Of a stretch of 64,000 nt of DNA, positions 1-12,698 are shown one piece after another. The stretch lies in assembly GCA_025331565.1 (NCBI GenBank), contig JAFREQ010000034.1, forward strand, positions 1,984,001 to 2,048,000. The letters are read 5' to 3'. Both the position numbers and the translations under genes were made by a program. The stretch's first letter is position 1. The number at the start of each line of letters is the position of its first letter. Below the pieces are notes generated by a model, which saw nothing but the letters and a program-made list of their open reading frames with translations, was not told the DNA's origin and made no database searches. The stretch is from Holacanthus passer. Lineage: Eukaryota; Chordata; Actinopteri; Pomacanthidae.

Positions 1-95
1 CTTCACTTTTTTGTCCAGGAAGTACATGTTTTTTAATAATAAGGAAATGCCTGTACTCACATGTCCCAATGTTACTTGTATGTGTTTGTCTCCAG

Positions 96-1242
96 GTCAG
101 ACACATTGGGTCACATCCTGCCCACACTGGGGAAAGACTGGACACACCAGGGCATTGCTCACCTCTACCACAAAGTCAGCCAGTAAGTGCTCACTTATTC
201 ACACACTGTCAACATAATAGGCACAAATCGCTTTAAAATTCTGCATGTTTTATGAAAGACAGGCCAAAAACAAGCTCATTAATCATTATTAATACATATG
301 CTAATTCTTTCTTCTCTCTCTCTGTCAGAAATGGCTACAAGTTCCTGTACTGTTCAGCTCGAGCTATCGGCATGGCTGACATGACCAGAGGTTACCTCCA
401 CTGGGTCAACGAGAGAGGCACCATGCTCCCTATGGGTCCTGTCCTTCTCAGCCCGAGCAGCCTCTTCTCAGCTCTGCACAGGTCTCTCATACACACAGAC
501 ACACATTTTTTCCTAATTAGACGCTGTAACTTGAACATTGTTGTATTATGCTAGTCGTTACATCTCTGTGTCGTGTGTGTGTGTGTGTTTGTGTCTGACA
601 GGGAGGTGATCGAGAAGAAACCAGAGAAATTCAAGGTGGAGTGTCTCAATGATATCAAGAATCTCTTCTACCCCAACAAACAGCCGTTCTATGCAGCATT
701 TGGCAACAGACCAACGGTACAAACACGTTATTTAGAGTAAAACTGATGTTTGTGTTTATTATTATTACTTGTGCTGCAGATTCTTGCATAAATGCATGGT
801 GTTTTTGCAAAATGTAGATGCACATTTCTAACACTGAACTCCATTCTCATGTATATTTGCAGGATGTTTATTCCTATAAAGAAGTAGGAGTGCCGCTGAA
901 CAGGATTTTCACAGTGAACCCTAAAGGCGAGCTAGTGCAGGAGCATGCCAAGACCAACATCTCATCGTAAGTCCTGAATCCAGTTCATGTGATCTATTCT
1001 GGAACTTCAGAAGAAATGTTTGATTTGCTCATTTAAAGCATCCGATCGTCTCCTCTCCTCTCTTCAGTTATGTACGTCTGGGTGAGGTGGTGGACCACGT
1101 GTTCCCTCTAAAGATCCGAGCCTCCTCCTCAGACTTCCCCTGCTCGGACACGTTCAGCCATTTCACCTACTGGAGGCAGCAGCTCCCCCGGGTGGAGCAT
1201 CAAGGAATGACACCTCCACAGAGTCCCAGCCCTGGCAGCTGA
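96..1242 (+). CDS. lpin1: Lipin 1-like phosphatidate phosphatase, 3' end (last five coding exons)
   Basis: Lipins are Mg2+-dependent phosphatidate phosphatases that make diacylglycerol and also act as transcriptional co-regulators. Exons seen: 96-182, 329-481, 602-716, 863-966 and 1068-1242 (TGA 1240-1242). All junctions are GT-AG and the phases agree. The protein carries the end of the C-terminal LNS2/HAD region: SDTLGHILPTLGKDWTHQGI, then NGYKFLYCSARAIGMADMTR, RGYLHWVNERG, FYAAFGNRPTDVYSYK and NRIFTVNPKGELVQEHAKTN. The catalytic DxDxT motif lies upstream, outside the window. The tail (SSDFPCSDTFSHFTYWR, ending PPQSPSPGS) resembles lipin 1 more than lipin 2 or 3, and the itsn2/ddx1 neighbourhood also fits LPIN1 on human 2p. 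The paralogue call is inference; the family is certain. Confidence 0.95.
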
Positions 1243-2785
1243 CTACCTGTGGCCTGCTGAGCGGCTCCCTAGCAGGCAGAGCACCGACTGACTGATGGAG
1301 TTCTTGAGATGTAGCAGTCATTTGGATGGCTACTTGTGTGATTCAAATGAGTAGATTTTTGTTGAAGATGGAGCACTTTTAGTGGGCAGCAGAGAGCTAC
1401 TTAAGTAGACTAATCTGCTGTTGATACTCGCACAAGATGGATGTAAGCGCACTTTTATGAAAAGATGGCATCAGAAGCCTTCTGACTAGATGTATGTATA
1501 TGAGTAATTATAGTAATTTATTCAGGCAGCTTAGCACACATATTATTTTTGAGTGACATTTCTCAGTAGCTAGACTTTCGAGGATATTTATGCATACGGT
1601 TGCTTACTGTATTTAATAAATAATAAACGTGTGGCATCTGTTCACAAGTGCATCACACAGAACACAACCATACTGCAGAGAGCAAGTTACTGTAACTTGT
1701 GCCAAATACTTATAGAATTTATTTTCTTACTCTGAACTTTTTCAGTCAAGACTGTTACAGATCCTCAATCAGCACGGAAATGCAGATATGTAAGGTGTCT
1801 ATTACTCTGTTTGTCGTCAGTATTAGATAGTACATTAAAATGTATTACAGAGCACAATGAATGAATGAATGAATGAACGTGTATGTAGCTTGATGTTAAA
1901 ATGTGCCGAGGACGAGAATGGTGACAGAACGTGCATTATAATGTTTAAAATGATAAGTTATTGTTGCTGACAGGAGAACAGGAAGCACAACATTTTTAAT
2001 GGTCATAATCGGTTGTCGCTAAAAATCAAAAGTGAGGTGAATTGCTGAATAATTTTTATTTTTCTATTGAAATCATACGGTGTATAAATGTTGCGATCAA
2101 AATGTCATTTCTGTGGTTCCCTTCATGAAACGCCTTTTAATTTATCCATACAGTTACAGTTTATACACTAACTTATTTATCGTCAAGCAGCGACTGATAA
2201 GTGTTCAACTCCCTAAGATTTATTCTTATTTCAATAAGTGCCATTAAGTATGTTTTATTTATTCATCTGATTACTGACTCATATATGTAAGTAACTCTTC
2301 TGTGTTAACATGGCCCATTGGTTCTTCACTGTAGCCTTACTGTCATTCCCTTTGTCATATCATTTAAAACAAAACCCAACTCTGAAGCCTCTTATCGGGC
2401 TCTTCAGTATGTTTGACCTTTTTCAAAGTAACAGACACTTGAAACAGGATCTGTATGTCTTATAATCCCGCTGATAACACAAGGTCATACACAGTATGAG
2501 CAGGTGTTGTTATCATGGTGACCTGCACATACCACCCCAGCAGTATCATTCATCACAGTAGGTGTGAGTATGTTTATGAAAGCGTATGTGTATATATGTA
2601 ATGCTTTAACACTGTTATTATTCTTTCCATGAAAGAGCCAAAATAGCCTGAAATCGTGTTATCTTTGCCTTAACTGTGAACAGTATGATCAATAATTTGT
2701 TCATTTACTCCCTCCTCCTCTCCTTTTGACCAGTTCACTGGTAGATTGGTGTAATCAAACTCAATAAAAATGCCTTGGTACATCA
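1243..2785 (+). other. lpin1: lpin1 3'UTR and poly(A) signal
   Basis: AT-rich sequence without convincing ORFs follows the lipin stop codon. AATAAA-type signals occur near 1614-1626 and at 2763-2768; the distal one is followed by a T/G-rich stretch and is my choice for the main 3' end. A short (GAAT)n run lies near 1857-1876. The transcript end is inferred. Confidence 0.6.
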
Positions 2786-2849
2786 ATGAGTGTCAGTGTC
2801 CATTGACCCCTGTAAAACTCTTCCTCCTCCTTAAACATTCACTTGAATA

Positions 2850-3488
2850 CAGTGGTGGAAGAAATATTCAGATACTTTATTTGAATAAAAGTCGATAATA
2901 TCATCAACACCACATTGTGAAAATAATCCACTACAAGTAAAAGTCCTACTTTGAAAACCTTACTTAAGTAAAAGTATGTAAGTATTATCAACAAAAGTAA
3001 AAGTACTCATTGTGCAGTAAAATATCTGATGTACTGCTGTAGATGTTTAGGATTGAGCTAATTTGAATGACGTTTATATACTGTTAGCAATGCATCATAT
3101 TCTATAAGATCATCGTATGTTTGTAGTGTCGCTGTCCTGTGAGAACCATGTAGCTATAAAAAGTTAACTTTTCATGGCTTCAGAAAAACTGTTCCAGCTT
3201 TGTGACGATGCATTTTCCAGCTTATCTAAAAAGGGTTTTTAATAGCTTATTTGTCTTAAGAAGCCAGAGATTATTTTTAAACCAATAAGGAACACTTCAT
3301 CCTTCAGCTTGTCAGAAAAAAAAATCACCAAATTTGGAGATACAAATGTAGGGAAGTAAAAAGCACATTATTTTCCTCTGAGATGTAGAGGTAGAAGTAC
3401 AAAGTTGCATAAAATGGAAATGCTCAAGTGAAATACAAGTACCTTGAACAGTAAGTACAATACTTGAGTAAATGAACTTTCCCCACTG
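2850..3488. mobile_element. Non-autonomous hAT-like element with 8-bp target-site duplication
   Basis: This 639-bp element begins CAGTGGTGGAAGAAATATTC and ends TTTCCCCACTG, so its ends are imperfect inverted repeats. It is flanked by CTTGAATA (2842-2849) and CCTGAATA (3489-3496), an 8-bp duplication with one mismatch, as expected of hAT transposons. The inside is rich in AAGTAAAAGTA-type motifs and has no transposase. Related copies lie near 8502-9208, at 22370-23005 and, partially, near 31700-31870. Confidence 0.8.
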
Positions 3489-3496
3489 CCTGAATA

Positions 3497-4029
3497 GCAC
3501 ATGAACACTATCATTTTAACCAAGAGGTACAAAGTTTCTTCTCAAGCTTAAAAAGCCGTTGTTATTTAGCTTTTGATACATAGAAAGTTTTATAGATAGA
3601 CAGGATGCAGGTTTAGCTGAACAGGCCTCATCTTTTCAGCCTCCATGTTCTCATGCAACTAAATAAATCAATTGTAATTTGATTAAGCTGCTCCCACATA
3701 CAGTGGTGGACTGTCTGAGGGGTCAAAACATAAAAAATGACAAGGGCACCAGCATGAAAGTTGTGATAAAATAAGATATACATTTATTTGTGATGCATGG
3801 TGAAACAAGTCCAAACCCTGGTTGAGATTATAAGGTGACTCAAATTTAAAATATTACTACTACACCTCTGTGAGAAAATCCCACAGGGAATAATGAACTC
3901 TTTCTCTCTCTTTTATTGTCACCAGTGTCAACATACATTGCAATTAAACGAATTGATGAATGAATGAATGAATGAATGAAAGTTTCCCCAAATGCTTGCA
4001 AATAAGAGATAATGCCAAAGAGTGCACTC
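3497..4029. other. Intergenic spacer with a short (TGAA)6 tract
   Basis: Between the repeat and the gnpat promoter I see no gene. The only structured element is a TGAA microsatellite at 3957-3980. ORFs read here on either strand have no recognisable protein content. Confidence 0.6.
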
Positions 4030-4245
4030 CACAGGACGGTGAACCTCAGCTGTTTCACTTTGCACTGTGGAGTGTTGCGGGGTTACTGCAGAGCACAGGC
4101 CCGCAAACACAACACGAGGAGGAGTTTCCTGAACGCAGCGCCTCCATTGGCCTGAGCCGCAGGACGCAGCTCCGCACAGGGTGAACCGAGGGCAGCCGAG
4201 AGTCCGGAAAACGACACCTGCGAGGGCTGTTTGTCGCCGTGAAGA
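4030..4245 (+). promoter_or_regulatory. gnpat: gnpat promoter and 5'UTR region
   Basis: The sequence becomes GC- and CpG-rich just upstream of the gnpat start codon. It contains an inverted CCAAT box (ATTGG near 4145) and no obvious TATA box, typical of a housekeeping promoter. The transcription start was not determined. Confidence 0.55.
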
Positions 4246-4775
4246 ATGACGGACACGGTAAGACACCTTTTTGACAGGACATCCAGGACACTTGTTGCAC
4301 CAGGTCGCTGTTCGTCTGTGCGCACGGTTCCGTTCTGCAGGAGACTCTGGCAAAGTTTACTGCAGATTGTGTATGTGCAAGTGCTGACATGGAGACTTTG
4401 CTGTGGTGTGTCTTCGTGCTGAGGACATTATTTTAATAGTGCACACAGGGCTGTTGAGCTGCAGAGACTGTGGCCTGCTTAAACTTATTGATGTTGCTTA
4501 GTAGGCTGTTGATACCAATATCAGCAGGTCAGAGTACAAAGCAATGAAGAGTGCAGATAAAGAGTCAGACCCTCATCATCTCCTCAGTGTTTAAAGATCA
4601 TCCGCACACATGTTGACCTGATATGACATCTGATGTTTTTTCACGAAATGAAAAGAAAGTTTTATTAAATTGTACGTTTCTTAAAACTACATCTTTCTTA
4701 TCTCTCGTTGAAAAATCCATTATGTATGAGTATGCAATTATTTTTCACTTCATTTTTCTACTTTAATGAAAATTC

Positions 4776-4815
<40 letters not shown>

Positions 4816-5037
4816 TCGCTTATGTCCAAATTGGGGATATACACTAGACTCAAGACCAGTTGATTCGGGGCTGCAGTGCAATTGGGGACAAAAAGTGGTG
4901 TCCTCAATTTGGAAAACTGTGATTTTTAGGTCAGCAGTTAAGGTTATTGTTAGGTTAAGGTCAGGTAGTCCTTCAGGTTAGTCTCCAGGAAATGAATGTA
5001 AGTTTATGTAAATTCCCCAAAAGTGACATAAGTAAAG

Positions 5038-5089
<52 letters not shown>

Positions 5090-8000
5090 CGAGCTGGAGG
5101 TTTAAAGTTTTCACACTATGTAAGTACAATAATAAGCAAAGCACATTTTTGACTGAGGGCTTTAAATTTCCATCACAACCTTCGTCAGGGCAGTTTGTTC
5201 CTGTCCTGTTGATCCTGTGTGTAATTAATTCCTCATTTTTTACAACCTGTGAAACTTTTTAATTAGTTAATGTGTAAGTTAAAAATAATGGTGCTATGTG
5301 CTACTGCAAGTAACCTCCCAAACTGTATTTTATTTTCTCTTTCGCTTTCTTTCCTCTCACAAATCTGAGTCACTCCCTATGATACATCAGCCATGTTTCT
5401 GTTCCATTCTTTTCTGTTCATTCAAAGGTGTCTAATTTTAATGCCTTTAACATAAGCACGACTTCTCCCTCCAGTACAGTGATTCAGGCAGAGCAGGCCT
5501 GGAAGGTGACGAGGAGTATGTGGACATATTGGAGGAAAGGAGGCGCAGCAGTGATCTTGGCTTTGCCTTCAGGACCTTCAACCCCCAACCCCACAAAGGA
5601 GCCCAGTCCTGCTCCACGGCCGACCTCAACAAAGCTGTGCTGGACTCCCAGTATCTACGCTACATGGCCAAGGAGGTGCGACTGTGTCATTTAAAGAAAG
5701 ATGTAACAAAGAGATTTTACATTGTTGCTGCCATCAACATGGAGTCTTTTTCCTGCAGGTCTCAAAGGAGACGGGCTTATCATTGGAGGAGGTGAGAGAG
5801 GAGGTTTGTGGGATTTTGGAGGAAATGTCTCAAAACCTGCAGCTGAGGATTATCAGGCTGATGGCATACATACTCGCCAAGGTGTTCAAGAGACTCTTCA
5901 CCAACATCTTTGTCAACATGGAAGGACTCAACACGGTCAGGACCAGATCAATACTGTATTCTGAACAGCTGCACATTACAATCTATGCATCACATTTATA
6001 GGGCCAGAGAAGGATGGTGTCCACTGTCCACTAAGTAATTGTTGTCCTATTTTATAATTGTTATCCAGTTGTTAAAGGTTTCTGAGATATCTGTCTTTGA
6101 CATTTGTGTGTTATGCTCAAAGCTGCACCTGAACAATCATTTGAAATATTATCAAAATTGCAATGTGGCTAAGTACAATATTCAAATCACCAAAGGTAAA
6201 ATGTGTCAGAACTTACTATTATAAATGGAGTATTGTGGTGCTACAGAGATGCCCCGGCCTGCAAATCATATTCTCTAGACATAAGAGAGCATGCTCGTTT
6301 GATACAGACCCCAGTGAAAATCAAGACTCCTTCATTTTCTGTCTCCTTGCAGCTCCAACAAGCCATCCAGGAGAATCCTGTGATCCTGATGCCCAATCAC
6401 AGGAGTTATGTGGACTTCTTGGCTATTTCCTACATCCTGTTCAACTACGACATCCCAGTGCCTGTTATTGCTGCTGGAATTCGCAAGTATCTATTTGAAT
6501 TGAAACAAGAGAATATTACAGATAATATAGAGTTATATTACAACCCTCTATTTATTTCCCCTTCTCTCCACTGTGAAGCTCTTGCAGGGATGAAGATAGT
6601 TGGAGAGATGCTGCGTCGCTCTGGAGCTTTCTTTATCCGACGTGCCATTGGCTCTGACAAACTGTACTGGGCGGTGCTGTCAGAATATGTTAGAACCATT
6701 GTCAGGGTAAGACACAATAATCTGCCACATCGTCAACTTCGGAAATGGCTTCACCCTGTTCAAGTATTGTCCAATGTTTTCTTTAGAAAGGATTTGCTCC
6801 TATGGAGTTTTATGTGGAAGGCCTGCGGAGTCGCACGCTGAAGTCTCTGACACCCAAGTTAGGTGAGTGACATGTTTTTGCAAATGTGTGTTCCATGTAA
6901 GAAAAGTGTGTCCTCGTCAGACAGCATTTGATTATTTTGGAGCATTGTGGTTCTCACTGCTTGAAGCTCATGATAGATGTTACTGGTTGTATTTAGGTTG
7001 TCTAATCAAATCAAATCAAATCAAAAGTGTGCATGTTTCCCACAATTTACCTGTTGTGACCAACAAGAGAAAAAGTGTTCCATTTCACAGTATCTGCATG
7101 TGTCTGCAGGTATGATGCACATGGTGCTGGAGCCCTTCTTCAAAGGTGAGGTGTATGACATCACATTGGTTCCCATCAGCATCAGCTACGACCGAGTGCT
7201 GGAGGAATCGCTTCTCGCCCACGAGTTACTGGGTGTCCCCAAGCCCAAAGAGAGCACCGCGGTATGTCCTGGTCACATGACTCCTCCATCACTCCTGCCT
7301 TCCTCTGAATCGTTAATAACATGTAGTGTTTTTTGTTAAATATGTAAAAATGTATTTCGTCCATGTATTTGCAAACAATATTTGTCTTTGACCTCACTGA
7401 CTCATTAGTGCAGGTCCAAAGGGTTCATGCATGAGTAAAGCTGATTATTTTGGGCTCGTGCTTCACTCCAAGCTTTGCTCCTTCTCTGCAGGGTCTGCTA
7501 AAGGCGGGCAAAGTGCTCCAGGAGGATTATGGCAGCATGCATGTGACCTTTGGTCATCCCGTGTCAGTCCGACAGCTGTGTCAGGGCAAGATAAACCGCT
7601 GCCAGTACAACCTCATACCGAGGTAGAAAACATACAAAATATTAAAATATTCTTATTCTATATATGTACCAAACTCGTCCAGGGCTGGAATCAGGACTAC
7701 AGAAGTTAAGCCCATCCAATAACCACCAACTAAATCTTTTTTTACATTTTACTTGCATTTATCTTTTAAATATTATCTTCTATAACTGTTGCTGTATCTC
7801 TCTACTTCAGTGGCAGGTAGTTCTGGTGAAGAGTACTAAGTCCTTTCACTGCGATTTAATTGATTTAGGTTTTTCCCTCAGCACAATCCAATTTAGTCTA
7901 AAAATATTATAAAATATAACTAAATATTCGAATAAGCCTAAAAAACCCCAACAATTTCTCAGAAATACTACCAAAGTGCATGGTCCTCAGTAGCAGCTAC

Positions 8001-11000
8001 AGCCCTGTAGTCGTCCATTGTCCTGTCTGACTGCAACATATCCTGTGTGGCTGTGTTCCTCCTACTCACTCTCTCTTCATCTCTTCACAGAGATCTTCCT
8101 CAGAAGCCCAGTGCAGAGACTCAGGCCTGTGTGAGTTGGCTGGCTCATCTGATGGTACGAGTCCAAGAGGAGGGCTTTCTGATCAGCCCCTGGTCTCTGA
8201 TGGCCTGCCTGTTGCTCCAGGCTCCTACCACAGTCTTATCAGAGGAGGGCCTGCTGTGGCATCACCTCACAGAAAAAACCCTCTGGCTCAGGAAGCTGGC
8301 GATGGACTTTGGGGCTCGCCTGAACTGGCCTGGTGGGTGAGAAGAGGGTACATTTAGTGCAAAAGCATCAAGCTTGAGTACATGATTGGGATAAATTCTC
8401 TCCTTTCAATGGGCCTTTGTTGAGGTTTTCCCTTGAATGACCAGTAGGTGGCATTTGCATATTGCATTACAAGTGAACCAGACAAAGTTAAAGCAGTAAA
8501 GTAACTGAATGGAGGAAAAAGTATTTAGATCCTTTACTTAAATAAAAGTACTACCACACTGTACAAATATGTATATAAGTATCATTAGATTATTATTGCC
8601 CATGTATTAATGTAAAAGCAGCATTTTCCTTTGAGGTGTAGCTCATTTTTAACTATTTTGCGTAGGACTGCAAATAGTGATTATTCTCATTATGGATCAA
8701 TCTCCTGATTATTTTCTTAATTAGTCTTTGTCGTTGCTTGGTTTACAAAATTCTGAAATTAATGAGAAATGTCATCAACATACCCAAAGCTCAACGTGAC
8801 ACCTTCACAATGTTTGTTTTTGTTTAAGCAACAGAGCAAACCTCAAAATCATAATTATTAAAACAATTTAAAGAAAAAGCAGAAAATCTTGCTGGAACCA
8901 TAAAACTTGACTTATCTCAATTATTTTTCTGTCATTACCTAATTGATTCAGTTGTTTTAACTGTACTCATATATACTGTGTGGTAGTTTAATCTGTAACA
9001 AACCATAATATTTTTTAAACTCTGTGTATGTTTTGTATGTAAAAATTCTAATTTGTAAATTTGTAAGTAATAACTGAAGTTGTCAAATTATTGTAGTAGA
9101 GTAGAAGTACAAAGTGACATCGCAGAAATACTTGAGTACAGTACAAGTACCTCAACTTTGTCCTTAAGCACAGTACTTGAGTAAATGTACTTGTAACTTA
9201 GCGGTGTCCCTCCAGCTGAATCTTCATCGTCTCACCTCGAGACGCTGAAGGATCTGTCGTCCCGGTCTGAGGTAGATCAGACAGATTAGATGAATGTGAG
9301 TTGGCACAAGCGTTCAGATTCACTTAGGAGATGTTCAGTGGATTAATGCACTTTAAGTAACTTATCCTAAGAGGACCCCACTGAACTGTCTCACTTCACA
9401 CGTCCCATGTGTGCAGATACACACATGTATGCACATAAACAAACACACAAGTACATTACAAACTGTCCTGAGATTGATGCCACGGTCTTAAAATCCAAAC
9501 TATCCCTTCAACAATGATAACGTGAGACTGTTTTCTGCAGGACAAGTCCCTGACTCAGATGTGATGTCATCCAGCATGGCCATTCATCGCTCTGTGGTTC
9601 AACGTAAAGCGGGACGCGTCTACCTGGTTCAGGATGAAGAGCCTGCGAGGAAACGTCCAATCAGCCCGGAGGAGGGCGTGATCAGGACGGCGGCGGCCGC
9701 GCTGATGCTGGCTTCCTATAGGAATCAGTCCGTGCACGTTTTTGTGCGTCCTGCCATGCTCGCAACGGCCTTACACGTCACAAAGAGCACACAGAGAGGT
9801 GAGAGTTAGACATATTTGTCAACCAGCTCTGCCCTTAAATGAAGAATGTCCGGTCCTGTTGCTTCATTGCGATCCACCGTTCTGTTCACAGACGAGCTCT
9901 TCACCTTCTTCTGCTTCCTACAGGACGTCTTCTCCAACGAATTCATCTTCATCCCTGGAAAGTCGTCTCAGGTAACGGCCTCATCTTTCAGGGCTCGGCT
10001 TTCTTCAAGCGTCTCAGGACAAACATCAGAAAGAGGATTATTGTCCTGTTAAACCTGTAGGAGAAATCTTTGGTAATAAAAAACATGACCACAGCTCTGC
10101 TTCTGAGAAACTGACGTCAGAACAGAATCGCATGTTAGGTAGACGAGTGTGCAACATCATTTATCCTCATGTTGATATCTGTCTTTTCTGTTACTCAGGA
10201 CTTTGAGGAGGCATGCTTCCTCCTGAAGAAATGTGGAGCCGTCTGCATCACTGAACAGGAAGTGACAGTGTCGGACTCGGGTCCAGAGGTGTTGACCTTC
10301 CTGCGGGCGACTCTCCAACCCTTCATAGACTCTTATCAGGTCCTTTGACGTTTGTCTTCTTTGACTGTGATAACGCACCATGCACTTAGATGAGATTCAC
10401 GTTGTGAGGTCAGTGTTGTAAGGAACATTTTATTTCAGCACGCTCAGTCAATGCTACAGTGCTTCAGTTGAATCCAGAACATTTCCTGTCAGTGATCCCC
10501 CCCCCCCCACACATGTAAATTAATGAAATCCACTCTATCTACATGAAATTTAGAGACCAGAGAGATAAGATCCATTGAGGACACTGAGGTCATGACCTCT
10601 GTATTTATTCTGGGAATTTGGGAGTTCATTCATTTTTAGGTTGATTCCAGTATTTTTTTGACCAGACTATATTTAAATTTGAGCACTTTAGGTCAACAAA
10701 ATGACTAATTAAAAAAAAATGAATGAACAAAATAAACTAACTAACTAAAATATCGATTCAGTATTTGTCCAACAGAATGTTATTCCTGGCAGTGTGGAGC
10801 AAGCATTGAGTAGAAATGTCATGCCATGTCAAATACTTCAGATTTTTTTGTTTTGTTTTTTTAGATGTTAGATTTTTCCCTACCACTGCTCTTTAAATTT
10901 GTTTATGTTTGATTAAATGTTGAATTAATTTATCATAAATGTTCTGAATGTGATTACAGACACTCCTTTTTTGTTGTCTTCTTGTGATGTTAGTTCACAC

Positions 11001-11839
11001 CTGTTCTTTAATCAAAAACATACATCCAATAATTAAAACTGCAGTTCATCTGTCAAGTCTTGCAGTTGCTGTTTCAACAAAGCAGGTTTCCACAAGAGCG
11101 CCCACAACTTTCTCTCTAACTACAATATTGTGTTTAAATAGGCGGTTTATGTTCTTCTGTTTGATCATGTGTGTTTTTATGCCCAGGTGATGTTCAGGTA
11201 CCTGTGCGATGAGGGAGTTCATGTCTTCTCTGAGAAACAGCTCCTACCTGTTGTGCGAGACCTGGCTACAAAGCTCATCCTCTCAGGTAAAACAGAAAGT
11301 GTCAGAAATGACCTCTGACCTCTCAAATCGTCTCCAGCTTTGTTGATGAGCCTTCACCGTGATTATTTGTGTGTGCGTCAGGTGAGCTTCACACCTATGA
11401 AGCCCTTTCATCTGACATGCAGAAAAACGTTTTGGCATCTCTGCGGCGGCTGGAGACTGTGACAAAGTTGAGGGCGTGAGTAACAAGATTAGCCCCTGCA
11501 GATCTGTTTGGTTTTAAGCTCATTTTCTGTGGTGGTTGATAAGCTGTCTGCATTTCTGATGCCAAAGTTGCACTTGTTCAGTCTCCCTATCCTCATCGCA
11601 GGTCTGGGCTGAATGAATACAGAGTGAACAAAGCGGCTGTCAGAAGAATCACGGACATACTCTGTAAGTTGTGATCAAGATAAATAGTCTTATGCATCCT
11701 CGCCATTTTGTTTTTTCTCTTGCTTGTGTTTACACCAACCAACAAATCCTGAGGGATTTTTTTTCCCTTTGCCTCTCTCACTCTAGCTGGAAAAATCCCT
11801 CCCCAGATGCTCCAGACTACACCTGACGCAAGGCTTTAG
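4246..11839 (+). CDS. gnpat: Dihydroxyacetone-phosphate acyltransferase (glycerone-phosphate O-acyltransferase)
   Basis: GNPAT acylates dihydroxyacetone phosphate inside peroxisomes, the first step of plasmalogen and other ether-lipid synthesis. Exons: 4246-4257, 5475-5675, 5759-5935, 6353-6482, 6579-6706, 6787-6862, 7110-7261, 7492-7622, 8091-8332, 9541-9798, 9892-9971, 10199-10339, 11187-11286, 11382-11475, 11602-11663, 11787-11839. They sum to 2037 nt: 678 residues and a stop, about the family length (human 680). The first coding exon holds only four codons (MTDT). Acyltransferase block I is NHRSYVD (H146, D151); EGLRSR lies near 227-232. The C-terminus ARL fits a PTS1 peroxisomal signal. 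The intron after 6482 begins GCAAGT, a GC-AG intron; only it, with the acceptor before 6579, restores the expected four residues before GMK. Exact exon 1 is inferred from phase and context. Confidence 0.95.
4781..5087. repeat. Repeat block bounded by two (TG)n microsatellites
   Basis: (TG)n runs at 4781-4812 and 5040-5087 bracket about 230 bp containing phrases such as CCAAATTGGGGAT, CAATTGGGGACA and AGGTTAAGGTCAGG. Repeats of this style (GTCCCCAA.., GGTTAAGGTTA..) recur in fish genomes. It lies in the first intron of gnpat. Family assignment is not possible by eye. Confidence 0.5.
8502..9208. mobile_element. Degraded copy of the same hAT-like repeat family
   Basis: It starts GGAGGAAAAAGTATTTAGATCC and ends near CTTGAGTAAATGTACTTG, closely parallel to the element at 2850-3488 and the copy at 22370-23005, including AAAAGTACTACCACACTGTA. 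The terminal repeats are damaged and I could not find a target-site duplication. It lies in the gnpat intron after the exon ending at 8332, which it helps to expand; the rest of that intron holds nothing recognisable. Confidence 0.65.
10340..11186 (+). other. gnpat intron, no feature seen
   Basis: AT-rich intron with a C9-10 run near 10499-10508 and short poly-T tracts. I see no gene or recognisable mobile element. Confidence 0.5.
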
Positions 11840-12480
11840 TCTCTGTTGGAACGCATCCATCTTCAGTATCAGCTCACAGTCCTATTTACCCCCACGTGAC
11901 CCCTGCCTCCTTCCCCACTTTGCTTCTTCTTCCCTCAGTTCATTTCGCACTCAGACAAAATACTTTCTGTCCCGGACGCCGGTGGCCAGACTTAACCTGG
12001 CAGCGAGCGGCTCTCGAATGTTTGCTACCTCCCCCTCTCCGTGTCCTTGCTCTCATCCCTTACAGATCTCACAGGGCGAAGATAAAGCTACAAAGACCTG
12101 ACGGTGCCAGTATTGTTTGATGACTATAATCAGATAGTCGATGAAGAAAGACGTATGACTGATGAACCATAACTGTATTTTAATCACATTTCATTAGTAT
12201 GTTTTCGTCTTATACTTATGCAAACTATACATCTATAATTCAATTCAATTCAAATAAAGTTCTTTGAATTGAATTCTAGATGTATAGTTTGCTGGTATGT
12301 TTAATTGCGTGAATGACTAGAACTTTAAAATAACCCATTGCTGGTATAATAAGTGCAATTAGATACTAAAAACACTGAATTTTGACACTTGATTGTTTGT
12401 ACACGAATACGCCAATAAAATAATGTGAAATACTATAACCCAAGAGGTGAGCTTTTTCTTTTAGTTTGAGACATTTATTT
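11840..12480. other. Convergent 3' ends of gnpat and the unknown gene, with a hairpin around the gnpat poly(A) signal
   Basis: The gnpat 3'UTR carries AATAAA at 12253-12258, inside an inverted repeat: GCAAACTATACATCTA at 12220-12235 pairs with TAGATGTATAGTTTGC at 12277-12292, and AATTCAATTCAA on the left pairs with TTGAATTGAATT on the right. Further AATAAA motifs occur near 12415. On the minus strand AATAAA at 12474-12479 can serve the downstream gene. The two genes converge here. Confidence 0.65.
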
Positions 12481-12698
12481 GAACTTCTTTACAATAAATG
12501 CAAAACAAATGTAACAAAATGCACCATAGATTCTTGGATTTTTCACACTTAAATATCTGTTGGTACTATTTCCCTCAACAACAGTGAGTGAGGTCAAAGT
12601 TCAACCCTCTGCACCTGTAACCCCTCAGCAGTTAGAAGAAGGCCTCTTATGTGCCAAATAACCAGTATGTATATATATGTTTTCTTTACATGCACAGA

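Noticed and set aside
3928..4390. Overlapping minus-strand ORFs in the gnpat promoter
   Set aside because: CpG-rich promoter sequence is often open by chance; no motif or splice support, and they run against gnpat.
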